Shown here: positions 8,307 to 16,877 of the stretch, one piece after another
Numbering within the stretch: position 1 is the stretch's first letter
Layout: every line of letters begins with the position of its first letter
NCBI GenBank assembly: GCA_937923145.1
Contig: CALAJT010000029.1
Location: 1 to 49,956, forward strand
DNA: 49,956 bases
Origin: an uncultured Rubritalea sp.
GTDB lineage: Bacteria; Verrucomicrobiota; Verrucomicrobiia; Verrucomicrobiales; Akkermansiaceae
Reading direction: 5' to 3'
Notes under the pieces: model-generated
Databases searched by the model: none
What the model was told of the DNA's origin: nothing
What the model saw: only the letters and a program-made list of their open reading frames with translations
Program-made: the position numbers and the translations under genes

Positions 8307-9509
8307 ATGTCTCAAGAAAACTTCATTCCATACGGCAAACAAAATATCTCCGATGGCGATATAGAAGCCGTAGTGGCGGCTCTCAAGTCAGACTTCCTGA
8401 CCTGTGGTCCCCTCGTGGATGAGTTTGAAAATAAATTTGCTGAGTATGTAGGAGGTAAACATGCGATTGTCGTCTGTAATGCCACAGCAGCGCTCGACAT
8501 CACTATGAGAGCAGCTGGAATAGGCGCTAGTGACAGAGTCATCACTTCACCTAACACGTTTCTATCATCAGCAAATTGCGCTGCATTTGTAGGTGCTACT
8601 CCTGATTTCTGCGATATTGATCCTGCCACTTATAACATGTCTGCGGATGCTCTAGAGCAGATGTGGACTGATGATATCAAAGCAGTAGTGGCAGTCTCCT
8701 TCGCAGGTCAGTCGTGCGATATGCCTCGTATCCATAAAATCGCGAATAGCCGTGGAGCAGTAGTGATAGAAGATGCCAGCCACGGCACAGGTGGAGGCTT
8801 CGAACTTAATGGCAAAGCATACAAGCAAGGCGGACATCCATGGGCAGACATGACTGTATTTTCATTTCACCCAGTCAAAACTCTCACCACAGGTGAAGGA
8901 GGCATAGTCATCACCAATAGCGACGAATTTGCAAAAAAACTCAGACAACTCAGAACTCACGGAATGACCCGCGATACTGAAGATTTTCAAGGTCTTGGTT
9001 CAGATACACCAGCCCTAGCTGAGAAAGGTCCTTGGTATTATGAAATGACTACTTTAGGTCATAACTTCCGCATCACTGATATCCAATGTGCTCTCGGAAT
9101 CAGTCAGCTAGCACGTCTCGGAGACTTCACTCAGAGACGTAGAGATATAGTGGCTATGTATAACGCAGCATTCGCGGGGTTAGATTTCTTAGAAACACCC
9201 AAAACTCTCAGACCTGAAGATGCTAATCATGTTTCATGGCACCTCTACTCAGTGCAGATCGACTTTGAGTCACTAGGTAGATCGCGCACAGAAATCATGG
9301 CTGAGCTTAGGGAAAGCAACGTCGGCACACAGGTCTTGTACATACCTGTCTATCTACAGCCATTCTATAGAAACACCTATGGTTACGAGCCTGGCAAATG
9401 CCCTAACTCTGAAGCGTATTACGCCAAAGCACTCAGTCTCCCTCTCTACCCTAGTATGACTGACAATGATGTCCAGAGAGTCATTACAGCAGTAAAAAAT
9501 TTAAATTAA
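8307..9509 (+). CDS. pseC: PseC, PLP aminotransferase for the 4-amino sugar
   Basis: A 400-aa aminotransferase of the DegT/DnrJ/EryC1 family. The pyridoxal-phosphate lysine is Lys191 in SFHPVKTLTTGEGG and the cofactor-contacting acid is Asp156 in VIEDASHG. It adds the 4-amino group to the 4-keto sugar produced by PseB. I chose ATG at 8307 (MSQENFIPYGKQ), which matches the usual PseC N-terminus. A TTG at 8283 would add 8 residues and overlap pseB. It is followed after 11 nt by the SpsF-like gene. Confidence 0.93.
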   Translation: MSQENFIPYGKQNISDGDIEAVVAALKSDFLTCGPLVDEFENKFAEYVGGKHAIVVCNATAALDITMRAAGIGASDRVITSPNTFLSSANCAAFVGATPDFCDIDPATYNMSADALEQMWTDDIKAVVAVSFAGQSCDMPRIHKIANSRGAVVIEDASHGTGGGFELNGKAYKQGGHPWADMTVFSFHPVKTLTTGEGGIVITNSDEFAKKLRQLRTHGMTRDTEDFQGLGSDTPALAEKGPWYYEMTTLGHNFRITDIQCALGISQLARLGDFTQRRRDIVAMYNAAFAGLDFLETPKTLRPEDANHVSWHLYSVQIDFESLGRSRTEIMAELRESNVGTQVLYIPVYLQPFYRNTYGYEPGKCPNSEAYYAKALSLPLYPSMTDNDVQRVITAVKNLN

Positions 9510-9520
9510 AAAACATACTA

Positions 9521-10249
9521 ATGCCATCAGTAACCGCTATCATGCAAGCTAGACTAGGAAGCACACGTCTTCCAGGCAAGGTCCTCATGGAGGTGAATGG
9601 AATGACATTTCTAGAGCATTCTTTCTCTAGGTTACAGCTTGCGGAATCAGTCGATACGGCAGTTATCGCTACGACTACAGAGCCAGCAGATGTAGCTATC
9701 GCCAGTATTTGTGAAAAGCGCGGTTGGGCTCATAATCGTGGATCTGAATCAGACGTTCTAGATAGGTATTATCAAACGGCACTCCTTTACCCAGCTGACA
9801 TTATCGTACGAGTCACCTCAGATTGCCCTCTGTTAGATCCTGCTATTATCGATGAAGTAGTGAATAAAGTAAAAGCAGATTTCCCTAACATCTCCTACTC
9901 TGCCAACGTGCTTGTTCCTCGACATTTCCCTCGTGGATTGGATGTGGAGGCTTTTACATTTACTGCTCTAGAAAAGGCATGGAAGGAAGCTACTCAGGAA
10001 CCTGACCGTGAGCATGTGACACCATTTATCAATACCCAACCAGAGATTTTCCCCCAGCACGGAGTCTCTTACCCCGAGGATTTTTCACAGCACCGCTGGA
10101 CGCTTGATACGCAGGAAGACCACGATCTACTGTATAAAATATTAGATGCTAAACCTGAACCTACTGGTTGGTTAGAAATTCTAAAGCTAGTGGAGAGTAA
10201 CGAGGGTTGGTCTACTATCAATGCCGCCATTGAGCAGAAGAAAATCTGA
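9521..10249 (+). CDS. pseF: SpsF/PseF-type cytidylyltransferase
   Basis: A 242-aa protein of the SpsF family of nucleotidyltransferases. The N-terminal signature QARLGSTRLPGKVL (9-22) is the nucleotide-binding loop, and RVTSDCPLLDP contains the metal-binding Asp. In pseudaminic clusters this family takes the place of PseF and activates pseudaminic acid as its CMP sugar, the last cytoplasmic step. It ends 1 nt before the best start of the PseG-PseH fusion. The symbol is assigned from role and context; SpsF proteins are more distant from Campylobacter PseF than the other pathway enzymes are from their counterparts. Confidence 0.85.
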   Translation: MPSVTAIMQARLGSTRLPGKVLMEVNGMTFLEHSFSRLQLAESVDTAVIATTTEPADVAIASICEKRGWAHNRGSESDVLDRYYQTALLYPADIIVRVTSDCPLLDPAIIDEVVNKVKADFPNISYSANVLVPRHFPRGLDVEAFTFTALEKAWKEATQEPDREHVTPFINTQPEIFPQHGVSYPEDFSQHRWTLDTQEDHDLLYKILDAKPEPTGWLEILKLVESNEGWSTINAAIEQKKI

Positions 10250-10250
10250 T

Positions 10251-11747
10251 ATGCTGGGTCCCACATTAGCTATCCGTGCAGACGCCTCACATCAGGGTGG
10301 AACTGGACACATCATGCGCACACTTGCGATAGCGCAGGAATGGATTACTCGTGGTGGAACATGTGTTTATATTAGCGCTACTCTTCCAGATGCTATCCGA
10401 CTACGTGTGGAGTCCGAGAATTGTGAAGTCAAAATGCTCAGCAGTTCCCCCGCTTCGTCAGAAGATGCTAAAAAAACCTCTTCACTACTCATTGAACTAA
10501 AAGCTCGTTGGCTATTAATCGACGGCTACTCATTCACTCCAGAATACCAAGAACTGTTAGAATTACCCGCTAGAACAAAACTAGCGGTCATGTCCGATTT
10601 TGGCTGTAATGACTTTTATGAGCCAGACCTAGTCATTCATTCTAACATCGAAGCAACCGCAGACTACTCGAAGCTTGCCGACGACAATAAAGCTATTCTT
10701 CTAGCTGGCTCTGACTATGTATTACTAAGAAAAGAAATTATTGAAATACAAAGTAAACCAACTAACTCTAAAGTTAAAAACCTACTCATTACTATGGGAG
10801 GTTCAGACCCTCGTGAGGCTAGCTTCTTAGCCTGTAACCAAATTCTAAAGCATTCAGATCATCAGAACCTAAATATCAAAATAGTTCTCGGTGCGGCCTA
10901 CCCAGCTGATGGTAGTATGCACTCTGTAGAAGCTTCGAACATCGAGCTAGTCTACTCCCCTCCATCTATGGGCAAGCTTTATGAATGGGCTGACACCGCC
11001 ATTTGCTCTCCAAGTACAACAGCACTAGAACTGGCATACTGCGGACTCCCTACCGGTTTGATTATTACCGCTGACAATCAAGAAAAAATTCTGCAAGCTA
11101 TGCTAGAGAAAAAGATAGCCTTCCAACTTTCTGACGCCAGAAATGAACAGCCTGAATTACGACATCTCACAGATCTGTTAGACTCTGATCAACGAATTGA
11201 AATGTCTAACAGATCTGCTAAGCTAATCGATGGCAAAGGCACAAAACGTATTTGTGATGCGATGCGTTTTCCAGACATTCGCCTTAGACTAGGAACCATG
11301 GAAGATTCGAAAGATCTCCACCATTGGACTAATGACCCAGTCACTCGTGCCGCATCCTTTAGCTCTGATCCTATTCCTTGGGATAATCATATCGCATGGT
11401 TAGAAAAACAACTTAGTGCGCCTGATACGACTTTATTGATCATCGAGTCATGTAATGAAAAATTAGGAGTGGTGAGGTTTAATAAGAACGCGGAGACTGA
11501 TGGTGAATCTATCATTTCGATCAGTCTTGATTCTGAATGTCGTAGCCTAGGTCTAGCACCATTGATTCTAGCTATAGCCGCTGAGTATTTCTTTGCTCAA
11601 GAACCTCAGCAAGTGATCACTGCATGGATAAAACCAGAAAACATAGCTTCTATTAAGACCTTCATTCGTGCAAACTATAAAGATTATCCTTCACCTACGC
11701 AGCCTGATCAGGTCAGAATGCGTTTAACAAACACACCATCATCATGA
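10251..11747 (+). CDS. pseG: PseG-PseH fusion: UDP-sugar hydrolase plus N-acetyltransferase
   Basis: A 498-aa two-domain protein. Residues 1-340 are PseG, the hydrolase that removes UDP from the 2,4-diacetamido-trideoxy-altrose. It shows the GT-B-like loop RADASHQGGTGHIMR (9-23), TMGGSDPREA (181-190) and SPSTTALELAYCGLP (253-267). Residues 342-495 form a GNAT acetyltransferase domain (RLGTMEDSKDLHHWTNDP and following) matching PseH, which acetylates the 4-amino group just before the PseG step. Fusion would keep two successive steps together. ATG at 10251 gives the normal PseG N-terminus; an earlier in-frame start at 10221 would overlap the SpsF-like gene by 29 nt. The stop overlaps pseI by 4 nt (ATGA). 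Confidence 0.9.
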   Translation: MLGPTLAIRADASHQGGTGHIMRTLAIAQEWITRGGTCVYISATLPDAIRLRVESENCEVKMLSSSPASSEDAKKTSSLLIELKARWLLIDGYSFTPEYQELLELPARTKLAVMSDFGCNDFYEPDLVIHSNIEATADYSKLADDNKAILLAGSDYVLLRKEIIEIQSKPTNSKVKNLLITMGGSDPREASFLACNQILKHSDHQNLNIKIVLGAAYPADGSMHSVEASNIELVYSPPSMGKLYEWADTAICSPSTTALELAYCGLPTGLIITADNQEKILQAMLEKKIAFQLSDARNEQPELRHLTDLLDSDQRIEMSNRSAKLIDGKGTKRICDAMRFPDIRLRLGTMEDSKDLHHWTNDPVTRAASFSSDPIPWDNHIAWLEKQLSAPDTTLLIIESCNEKLGVVRFNKNAETDGESIISISLDSECRSLGLAPLILAIAAEYFFAQEPQQVITAWIKPENIASIKTFIRANYKDYPSPTQPDQVRMRLTNTPSS

Positions 11748-12793
11748 ATACATTTGAAATCGCTGGCAGAAAAATCGGTCCAGGTCATCCATGCTACATC
11801 ATAGCAGAACTATCCGCCAATCACGGGCAGAATATCGATAATGCTCTCGCATTAGTAAAAGTAGCAAAAGATGCTGGTGCTGATGCCATTAAGCTTCAGA
11901 CCTATCGAGCCGACACTATCACTATCGACTGCGACAACGAATACTTCACCATCAAAAAAGGAACGGCTTGGGAAGGTCAGATACTCTATGACTTATATGA
12001 AGAAGCGCATACCCCATGGGAATGGCATCAAGCTATTTTCGACGAGGCTGCTAAATACGGTCTGCAATGTTTCTCCTCACCATTCGATTATACTGCAGTA
12101 GATTTCCTAGAGAGTATTAATTCTCCAGCTTACAAGATAGCATCATTCGAAATCGTAGATCATGGTCTAATCGCCAAGTGCGCACAGACAGGAAAGCCAA
12201 TGATCATGTCTACTGGAATGGCGTCTAAAGAAGAAGTCGAGGACGCAGTAAAAGTAGCCAGAGACAATGGATGCACTCAGCTAGCTCTATTAAAATGCGT
12301 AAGCGCCTACCCTGCTCCAGCGGACGAAATGCACCTCGCTACTATCCAAGATCTCAGCCAGAGTTTTGACTGCCCAGCAGGACTTTCTGATCACACACTA
12401 GGCATCACTATCCCCGTAGCGGCAGCCAGTATAGGTGCTAGTATCATTGAAAAACACTTTACTCTCAGAAGATCTGACGGCGGACCAGACTCCCATTTCT
12501 CACTAGAACCACATGAATTTAACGAAATGGTTAAATCTGTTAGAGAAGCGCAGTCGGCAGTGAGCCAACCATCCTACGATCTTACTAAATCTCAAGTCGC
12601 CTCTCGCATGTTCAGACGCTCGCTATTTGTAGTCCAGGACATCAAGGCTGGCGAAAAACTTACCGCTGCGAATATCCGTTCAATTCGTCCTGGTCATGGT
12701 CTTGCTCCGAAAAATCTTGATGAAGTCCTCACTAAATTTGCTACTACAGATATTGCTAAAGGCACGCCTTTGGACTGGGATCTAATAAGCTAA
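11744..12793 (+). CDS. pseI: Pseudaminic acid synthase, PseI
   Basis: A 349-aa enzyme that condenses the 6-deoxy-altrose derivative with phosphoenolpyruvate to make pseudaminic acid. The NeuB-like barrel occupies about residues 1-280 (IIAELSANHGQN, ADAIKLQTY, STGMASKEEV, LLKCVSAYPAP, GLSDHTLG, EKHFTL). A C-terminal SAF/antifreeze-like domain follows from about 290 (RRSLFVVQDIKAGEKLT, IRPGHGLAP). Family choice among NeuB, LegI and PseI rests on the PseBCGH neighbours and on the close fit of the motifs. It overlaps the fusion gene by 4 nt. Confidence 0.93.
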   Translation: MNTFEIAGRKIGPGHPCYIIAELSANHGQNIDNALALVKVAKDAGADAIKLQTYRADTITIDCDNEYFTIKKGTAWEGQILYDLYEEAHTPWEWHQAIFDEAAKYGLQCFSSPFDYTAVDFLESINSPAYKIASFEIVDHGLIAKCAQTGKPMIMSTGMASKEEVEDAVKVARDNGCTQLALLKCVSAYPAPADEMHLATIQDLSQSFDCPAGLSDHTLGITIPVAAASIGASIIEKHFTLRRSDGGPDSHFSLEPHEFNEMVKSVREAQSAVSQPSYDLTKSQVASRMFRRSLFVVQDIKAGEKLTAANIRSIRPGHGLAPKNLDEVLTKFATTDIAKGTPLDWDLIS

Positions 12794-12812
12794 ATAATAG
12801 AATGTATTTGTA

Positions 12813-13442
12813 ATGAGCGATGAAACTGTCCAACTATCTGAAGAAAACTTCATTGCTTCTGGAGCGTTTTGTCGCTGCTATAGGCATCCACAGATTGCTG
12901 ATCAGTGTATTAAAATTACCACAGATGAAAAGAGAGCAAACAAGCGCTTGAAAGCGGACTTGTCCTATTATAAGAAACTATATCGTAGAAATGCAGATCT
13001 CTTCTATGTCGCAGATTACCTAGGTACTTGCACGACTAACTTGGGTAATGGCTATCTATTTGAATGCATAGTAGATAGTGATGGATCGGTTTCTAAAACG
13101 ATAGAATATTATTTAGAAAACAAAGTGATACAGCCTGAAATATTCCTGAAAGAGCTACATCATTTAGGCGTTCATCTACTCAACAACTGTATTCTTATTA
13201 GCGACATCCATGCTAAGAATGTTCTCATTCAGCTTACTGAAGATAATGCTCCCAAGCCAGTAGTCGTTGATGGCATCGGTGATTCTGTGGCTATTACAAT
13301 CCAAAATATATTTAAAGCTGAAGTTCGCTCTAAGATAACACGCCGATGGAATAGGTTTGCCAACAAACTCATCAATAGTTACCCAGAATACGAATCTTTT
13401 CTGCAAATGGTTTTTATAAGCAAAAACGATATCGTTCGATAA
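12813..13442 (+). CDS. YrbL-like protein with kinase-type fold
   Basis: A 209-aa protein resembling the PhoP-regulated YrbL family, a small protein-kinase-like fold. Visible features are the N-terminal GAFCRCYRHP loop, the segment CIKITTDEKRANKRLKADLSYYKKL, and a catalytic-loop-like LISDIHAKNVLIQ followed by VVVDGIGD, similar to the D-x-x-x-x-N and D-x-G/D motifs of kinases. In LPS clusters, proteins of this fold sometimes phosphorylate sugars; whether this one is active is unknown. It begins 19 nt after pseI and precedes a glycosyltransferase by 13 nt, so it belongs to the glycan operon. Confidence 0.75.
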   Translation: MSDETVQLSEENFIASGAFCRCYRHPQIADQCIKITTDEKRANKRLKADLSYYKKLYRRNADLFYVADYLGTCTTNLGNGYLFECIVDSDGSVSKTIEYYLENKVIQPEIFLKELHHLGVHLLNNCILISDIHAKNVLIQLTEDNAPKPVVVDGIGDSVAITIQNIFKAEVRSKITRRWNRFANKLINSYPEYESFLQMVFISKNDIVR

Positions 13443-13455
13443 AATATTTACTATC

Positions 13456-14403
13456 ATGCCTAAGCAAATCAACATCATCGCCAGAAGCAACGGAGTAGGA
13501 CTCGATAGCGATGTAACTCTCCTTACCCAAGCTATAGAGAAAGCTGGGCACAAGGTGACGTTTAGTCATTGTAGGTCACGTTCGTTACTTAAGAAATGGT
13601 TTAGTCGTAAGCCTCAATATGATGCTAATATTTTTCTAGAGCGTATTTTCCCAGTCTGGTTTGGAGCTGCTGAGAAAAATATCCTCATTCCGAATCAAGA
13701 ACGCTTCCCCCAGCGTCATGTGAAGCGACTCGAAAAAATAGATCATGTATTATGTAAATCTCAACATGCACTAGACATCTTTTCTGAACTGTCTGTCGAT
13801 ACAAAATACATAGGATTCACCTCTAAAGATATCCACCTTAACGATGAAATTCCTGACTACGGTATATTCTTTCATCTCGCTGGTCGTTCGACATTAAAAG
13901 GAACCGAAACAATACTAAAACTGTGGAAAAAGCACCCTGAGTGGCCTACTCTCACTATAGTTCAGCACAGAGACAATGCTCCAGAATCTGTACCGAATAA
14001 TGTGTGTTTAATTGCTGAGCATCTTCCCTATGCTGAACTCATTAAACTAGCGAATAAAAACGGCATACATCTATGTACATCTTTATCAGAAGGCTGGGGT
14101 CATTATATCGTCGAAGCGATGAGTAGTGCAGCTATCGTAGTAACTACTGATGCTCCACCTATGAATGAACTAATCTCCAGTGAACGCGGAGTTCTCGTCC
14201 CCTTTGATAAACAAGAACCGAGACATCTGGGAACTAATTTCTATGTGGATTCAGATTTGCTTGAAGAACAAATCACAGCAATCATAAATTCAGACCTAGA
14301 GTTACTCCAGACAAAAGCAATCCAAGCGCGTGCTTGGTTCGAGCAAAATCAAGTAAGCTTTAATGCCAGAGTCGGCACAGTATTTTCTAAAATACTGTGC
14401 TAA
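13456..14403 (+). CDS. Glycosyltransferase, GT4-like
   Basis: A 315-aa GT-B glycosyltransferase. The C-terminal half contains the donor-binding motif LSEGWGHYIVEAMSSAAIVVTTDAPPMNE, which is the E-x7-E pattern of the GT4 group, with HLAGRSTLKGTETILKLW before it. The N-terminal domain is short. It follows the YrbL-like gene directly and is the last + strand gene of this transcript. Its stop overlaps, over 14400-14403, the stop of a convergent glycosyltransferase gene. Donor and acceptor cannot be told. Confidence 0.82.
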   Translation: MPKQINIIARSNGVGLDSDVTLLTQAIEKAGHKVTFSHCRSRSLLKKWFSRKPQYDANIFLERIFPVWFGAAEKNILIPNQERFPQRHVKRLEKIDHVLCKSQHALDIFSELSVDTKYIGFTSKDIHLNDEIPDYGIFFHLAGRSTLKGTETILKLWKKHPEWPTLTIVQHRDNAPESVPNNVCLIAEHLPYAELIKLANKNGIHLCTSLSEGWGHYIVEAMSSAAIVVTTDAPPMNELISSERGVLVPFDKQEPRHLGTNFYVDSDLLEEQITAIINSDLELLQTKAIQARAWFEQNQVSFNARVGTVFSKILC

Positions 14404-15209
14404 TCTACTTTAAGCTTAAATTCGTCTTTGATTATTGGCACAAAAGCCTCTTTATAATTACTAGAAACCTTAGTTAATAAATGAACATTAATAAGTAGCT
14501 TCAATTGTACTTTAAATCGCCTTATTCTAAATTTCAGATAAGAACTTATAGAGTCAGCCTTGGGCTTCACAGTATTTGAAATAGCTGAAGCACAACAACC
14601 CAGTTCGCCAATACCGTATTCTAAACACATATCTAACTGTAACAAGGGAGCTGGATAAACCTGTCCTTTAGCAAGCTTAGTGCACTCACCTAGAAAAGCG
14701 TCTGCTGGAGACGCACCTTTTTCTTTAAGACGTTCTAACAGAGATTTTGCAGCATCAGGCCATATAATATATCCAGCAGATCCTCCCTTATCATAAAGCA
14801 AACCATGTAATACATAATTATCTATGATAGGTGTATTCTGTTTACTCAAAAATTTATCTCTCCGACGAGTTTCTAGACTGATAAAATTATAACTACCTTT
14901 TACGGAAAGAGCTCCTAATAACTCTGGTAACTTATTACTAATACAAGCATCATCCTCAATCACTAGACAGGCTTCATCTAATTTAGCTACTAGCTGCCAA
15001 CATTTATGATGACTCAATGTGCATGCTATTTCTGCGACTCTGAGGGGACGTTGCCAGCTATTTTGATATTTTTCGATAGTGGCTTCATCTAAATCATTTT
15101 TTTCGATTGCTGTAATCTTTTCAAAACTCAATCCAAGATTATTTAACTGAGTGCTTTGAAATTCATATCTAGCCACATCTAGATTACGATTAATAATTAG
15201 TATTTTCAT
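14400..15209 (-). CDS. Glycosyltransferase family 25 protein
   Basis: A 269-aa LPS-type transferase of family GT25 (the Lex2B/LgtB-like beta-galactosyltransferase group). The N-terminus MKILIINRNLDVAR, the block AEIACTLSHHKCWQLV and the metal-binding VIEDDACIS fit this family well. It is the only - strand gene in the glycan island and overlaps the preceding gene tail-to-tail by 4 nt (CTAA shared by both stops). The C-terminal third is basic and poorly conserved to the eye. It may decorate the LPS core or O-chain; the sugar is unknown. Confidence 0.85.
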   Translation of the reverse strand: MKILIINRNLDVARYEFQSTQLNNLGLSFEKITAIEKNDLDEATIEKYQNSWQRPLRVAEIACTLSHHKCWQLVAKLDEACLVIEDDACISNKLPELLGALSVKGSYNFISLETRRRDKFLSKQNTPIIDNYVLHGLLYDKGGSAGYIIWPDAAKSLLERLKEKGASPADAFLGECTKLAKGQVYPAPLLQLDMCLEYGIGELGCCASAISNTVKPKADSISSYLKFRIRRFKVQLKLLINVHLLTKVSSNYKEAFVPIIKDEFKLKVD

Positions 15210-15376
15210 TTATATTAGCTATCTAGGTAATCATCACCTTAAAATTCCCTTTAGTCATTATAAAAATGTTCACTTGCTCGTATTTTAATGATCGAAATAT
15301 ACCTTTACTACTACTCTAAGAAACTGCAAATTCTATTCTATACAACTTGAATACTGGTCATTTAAAACACTACCCT

Positions 15377-16420
15377 ATGGAATATCCTCAGCAGGAAATA
15401 CAGCTCATCCTTGGCAACTCTAATAAAAGATTTTCTGGCGTCACCTCGACAATGTTACAAGCCCTCCCTTACCAAAAGGAAATCATGTCAGTCGCTGTGT
15501 TAGGAGAGCACCATCTACCAGACGGCTTCCCTTCACTAAGCTTCAGAGAATTTGTCAAACTGTGCAAGAAGCCTTTAGCCGATGGTTCACCAAGAATATT
15601 TCATGCTCGTAGAAACGATGAAATGATTCAGGCATGGGTCGCTAAAAAACTCTTCGGTGCAAAAATTAAAATAGTATTTACCTCTACCGCTCAGCGTCAT
15701 CACAGTAAATTCACTCGTTGGCTGATGAGTAAGATGGATGCAATCATCACCACTTGCTCAGCGGCTGGATCTTATTTAAAAAAGCCTGCTGACATCGTTA
15801 TACCTCACGGTATAGATATAGAGACTTACACAGCTAAAGATAAAACTGAACCATCTGATGAAATCAAAGTAGGAGTCTTTGGTCGCATTCGTCCTTCTAA
15901 AGGCATTGATCTACTCATCGATGCCATCATTCCCATTTTAAAATCACACTCGAATGTATCTCTAACAGTTTGTGGTGAGACCACTCCAAAGTTCCAAACT
16001 TACCTCTCCGAACAAAAAGAAAAACTAGTTAAGGTGAACGTCTCGGAACAAGTAGAATTCCTCGGCAAAGTAGAATTCAACACCTTACCCAATCTCTACA
16101 GAAGCATGGATATCGTCTGTGCTGTGAGTCGAAACGAAGGCTTCGGGCTCACCCCACTCGAAGCCATGGCATCAGGAACAGCCGTCCTCACCTCAGAAGC
16201 TGGAGCTTGGAAAGACATTATAGAAAATGCTGTTCATGGCTACTGTGTCTCGACTGATAATGTTGAATCTATAAATGAAAAGTTACTCTATATGGTCAAC
16301 CACCCTGAAGAGCTCATTACAATGGGCAAAGCGGGTAGAGCTCATGTAGAACAAAATTATACCAATAAAAAAGAAGCAGAACTGCTATGCGCATTCTTTA
16401 AAACCCTCCAAAATCCCTAA
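15377..16420 (+). CDS. Glycosyltransferase, GT4 family (WaaG/RfaG-like)
   Basis: A 347-aa GT-B enzyme. Key blocks are FHARRNDEMIQAW, FTSTAQRHHSKFTRWLMSK, IPHGID, VGVFGRIRPSKGIDLLI and the donor-binding NEGFGLTPLEAMASGTAVL. The overall pattern resembles LPS core transferases. I chose ATG at 15377 (MEYPQQEIQLI); a TTG at 15347 would add 10 unremarkable residues. The 167 nt upstream are shared with the divergent GT25 gene and must hold the promoters of both. It closes the glycan island; downstream comes a dead toxin gene. Confidence 0.85.
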   Translation: MEYPQQEIQLILGNSNKRFSGVTSTMLQALPYQKEIMSVAVLGEHHLPDGFPSLSFREFVKLCKKPLADGSPRIFHARRNDEMIQAWVAKKLFGAKIKIVFTSTAQRHHSKFTRWLMSKMDAIITTCSAAGSYLKKPADIVIPHGIDIETYTAKDKTEPSDEIKVGVFGRIRPSKGIDLLIDAIIPILKSHSNVSLTVCGETTPKFQTYLSEQKEKLVKVNVSEQVEFLGKVEFNTLPNLYRSMDIVCAVSRNEGFGLTPLEAMASGTAVLTSEAGAWKDIIENAVHGYCVSTDNVESINEKLLYMVNHPEELITMGKAGRAHVEQNYTNKKEAELLCAFFKTLQNP

Positions 16421-16421
16421 A

Positions 16422-16643
16422 GAACAGAGATTCCGCGTCGTCTTACATTTTCTCTGGCTCCCACATCCATCTGAATCAATTCGGAGAGTGAAACAAAGAG
16501 TCAAAAAAGGAGGTCACCATGTTCCAAGCGAAGATATTCACCGAAGATATCCTCGAACATTTTATAATTTGGTCGCCCATTACCTTCCTCTAGCTGACGA
16601 ATGGACTGTTTGGAATGCTACTTCGCCTAAATTTATTCCCTAG
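16422..16643 (+). pseudogene. C-terminal remnant of a Zeta-toxin-like ATPase/kinase gene
   Basis: An open stretch of about 74 codons with no start and no N-terminal domain. It reads KEQRFRVVLHFLWLPHP, then RVKQRVKKGGHHVPSEDIHR, then YLPLADEWTVWNATSP before the stop at 16641. This is the C-terminal part of the chromosomal Zeta-toxin-like P-loop family (the usual FLWLPSPE..VRQRV..GGH.VPE..I.RR pattern). The Walker A part is absent; it begins just after the stop of the glycosyltransferase gene, so the 5-prime end was probably deleted. The small gene that usually accompanies such toxins is still present 53 nt downstream. Confidence 0.8.
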
Positions 16644-16696
16644 GCAGACCACCACACCTATGCTATCCATTATATAGCTAATTACCTAGAAATTTA

Positions 16697-16876
16697 ATGA
16701 TTAAGCCAATATACAAAGAATTAAAACCTATCCCAACTAAAGATCTGCCTGAGTTTGCACGTATTGCTCTTAAGGCACAGCACCGTGCTGCTCGAAAGCT
16801 TCGTGCGGTGCACAAGCGACTGGGGATGCCTCTTATTGGTTGGAAAAATGGTAAGGTGATAGAGATTCAACCTTAG
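16697..16876 (+). CDS. Small partner-type protein of the Zeta-like toxin
   Basis: A 59-aa basic protein starting MIKPIYKELKPIP. Its C-terminal part, HKRLGMPLIGWKNGKVIEI, fits the short proteins found beside Zeta-like toxins, which typically end in a phrase like LG.P...WRDGKV..I. The frame is intact from ATG (16697) to TAG (16874) although the toxin upstream has lost its N-terminal half. It meets the convergent HAD gene with a 1-nt gap. The role as antitoxin is inferred from pairing, not proven for this family. Confidence 0.65.
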   Translation: MIKPIYKELKPIPTKDLPEFARIALKAQHRAARKLRAVHKRLGMPLIGWKNGKVIEIQP

Positions 16877-16877
16877 T

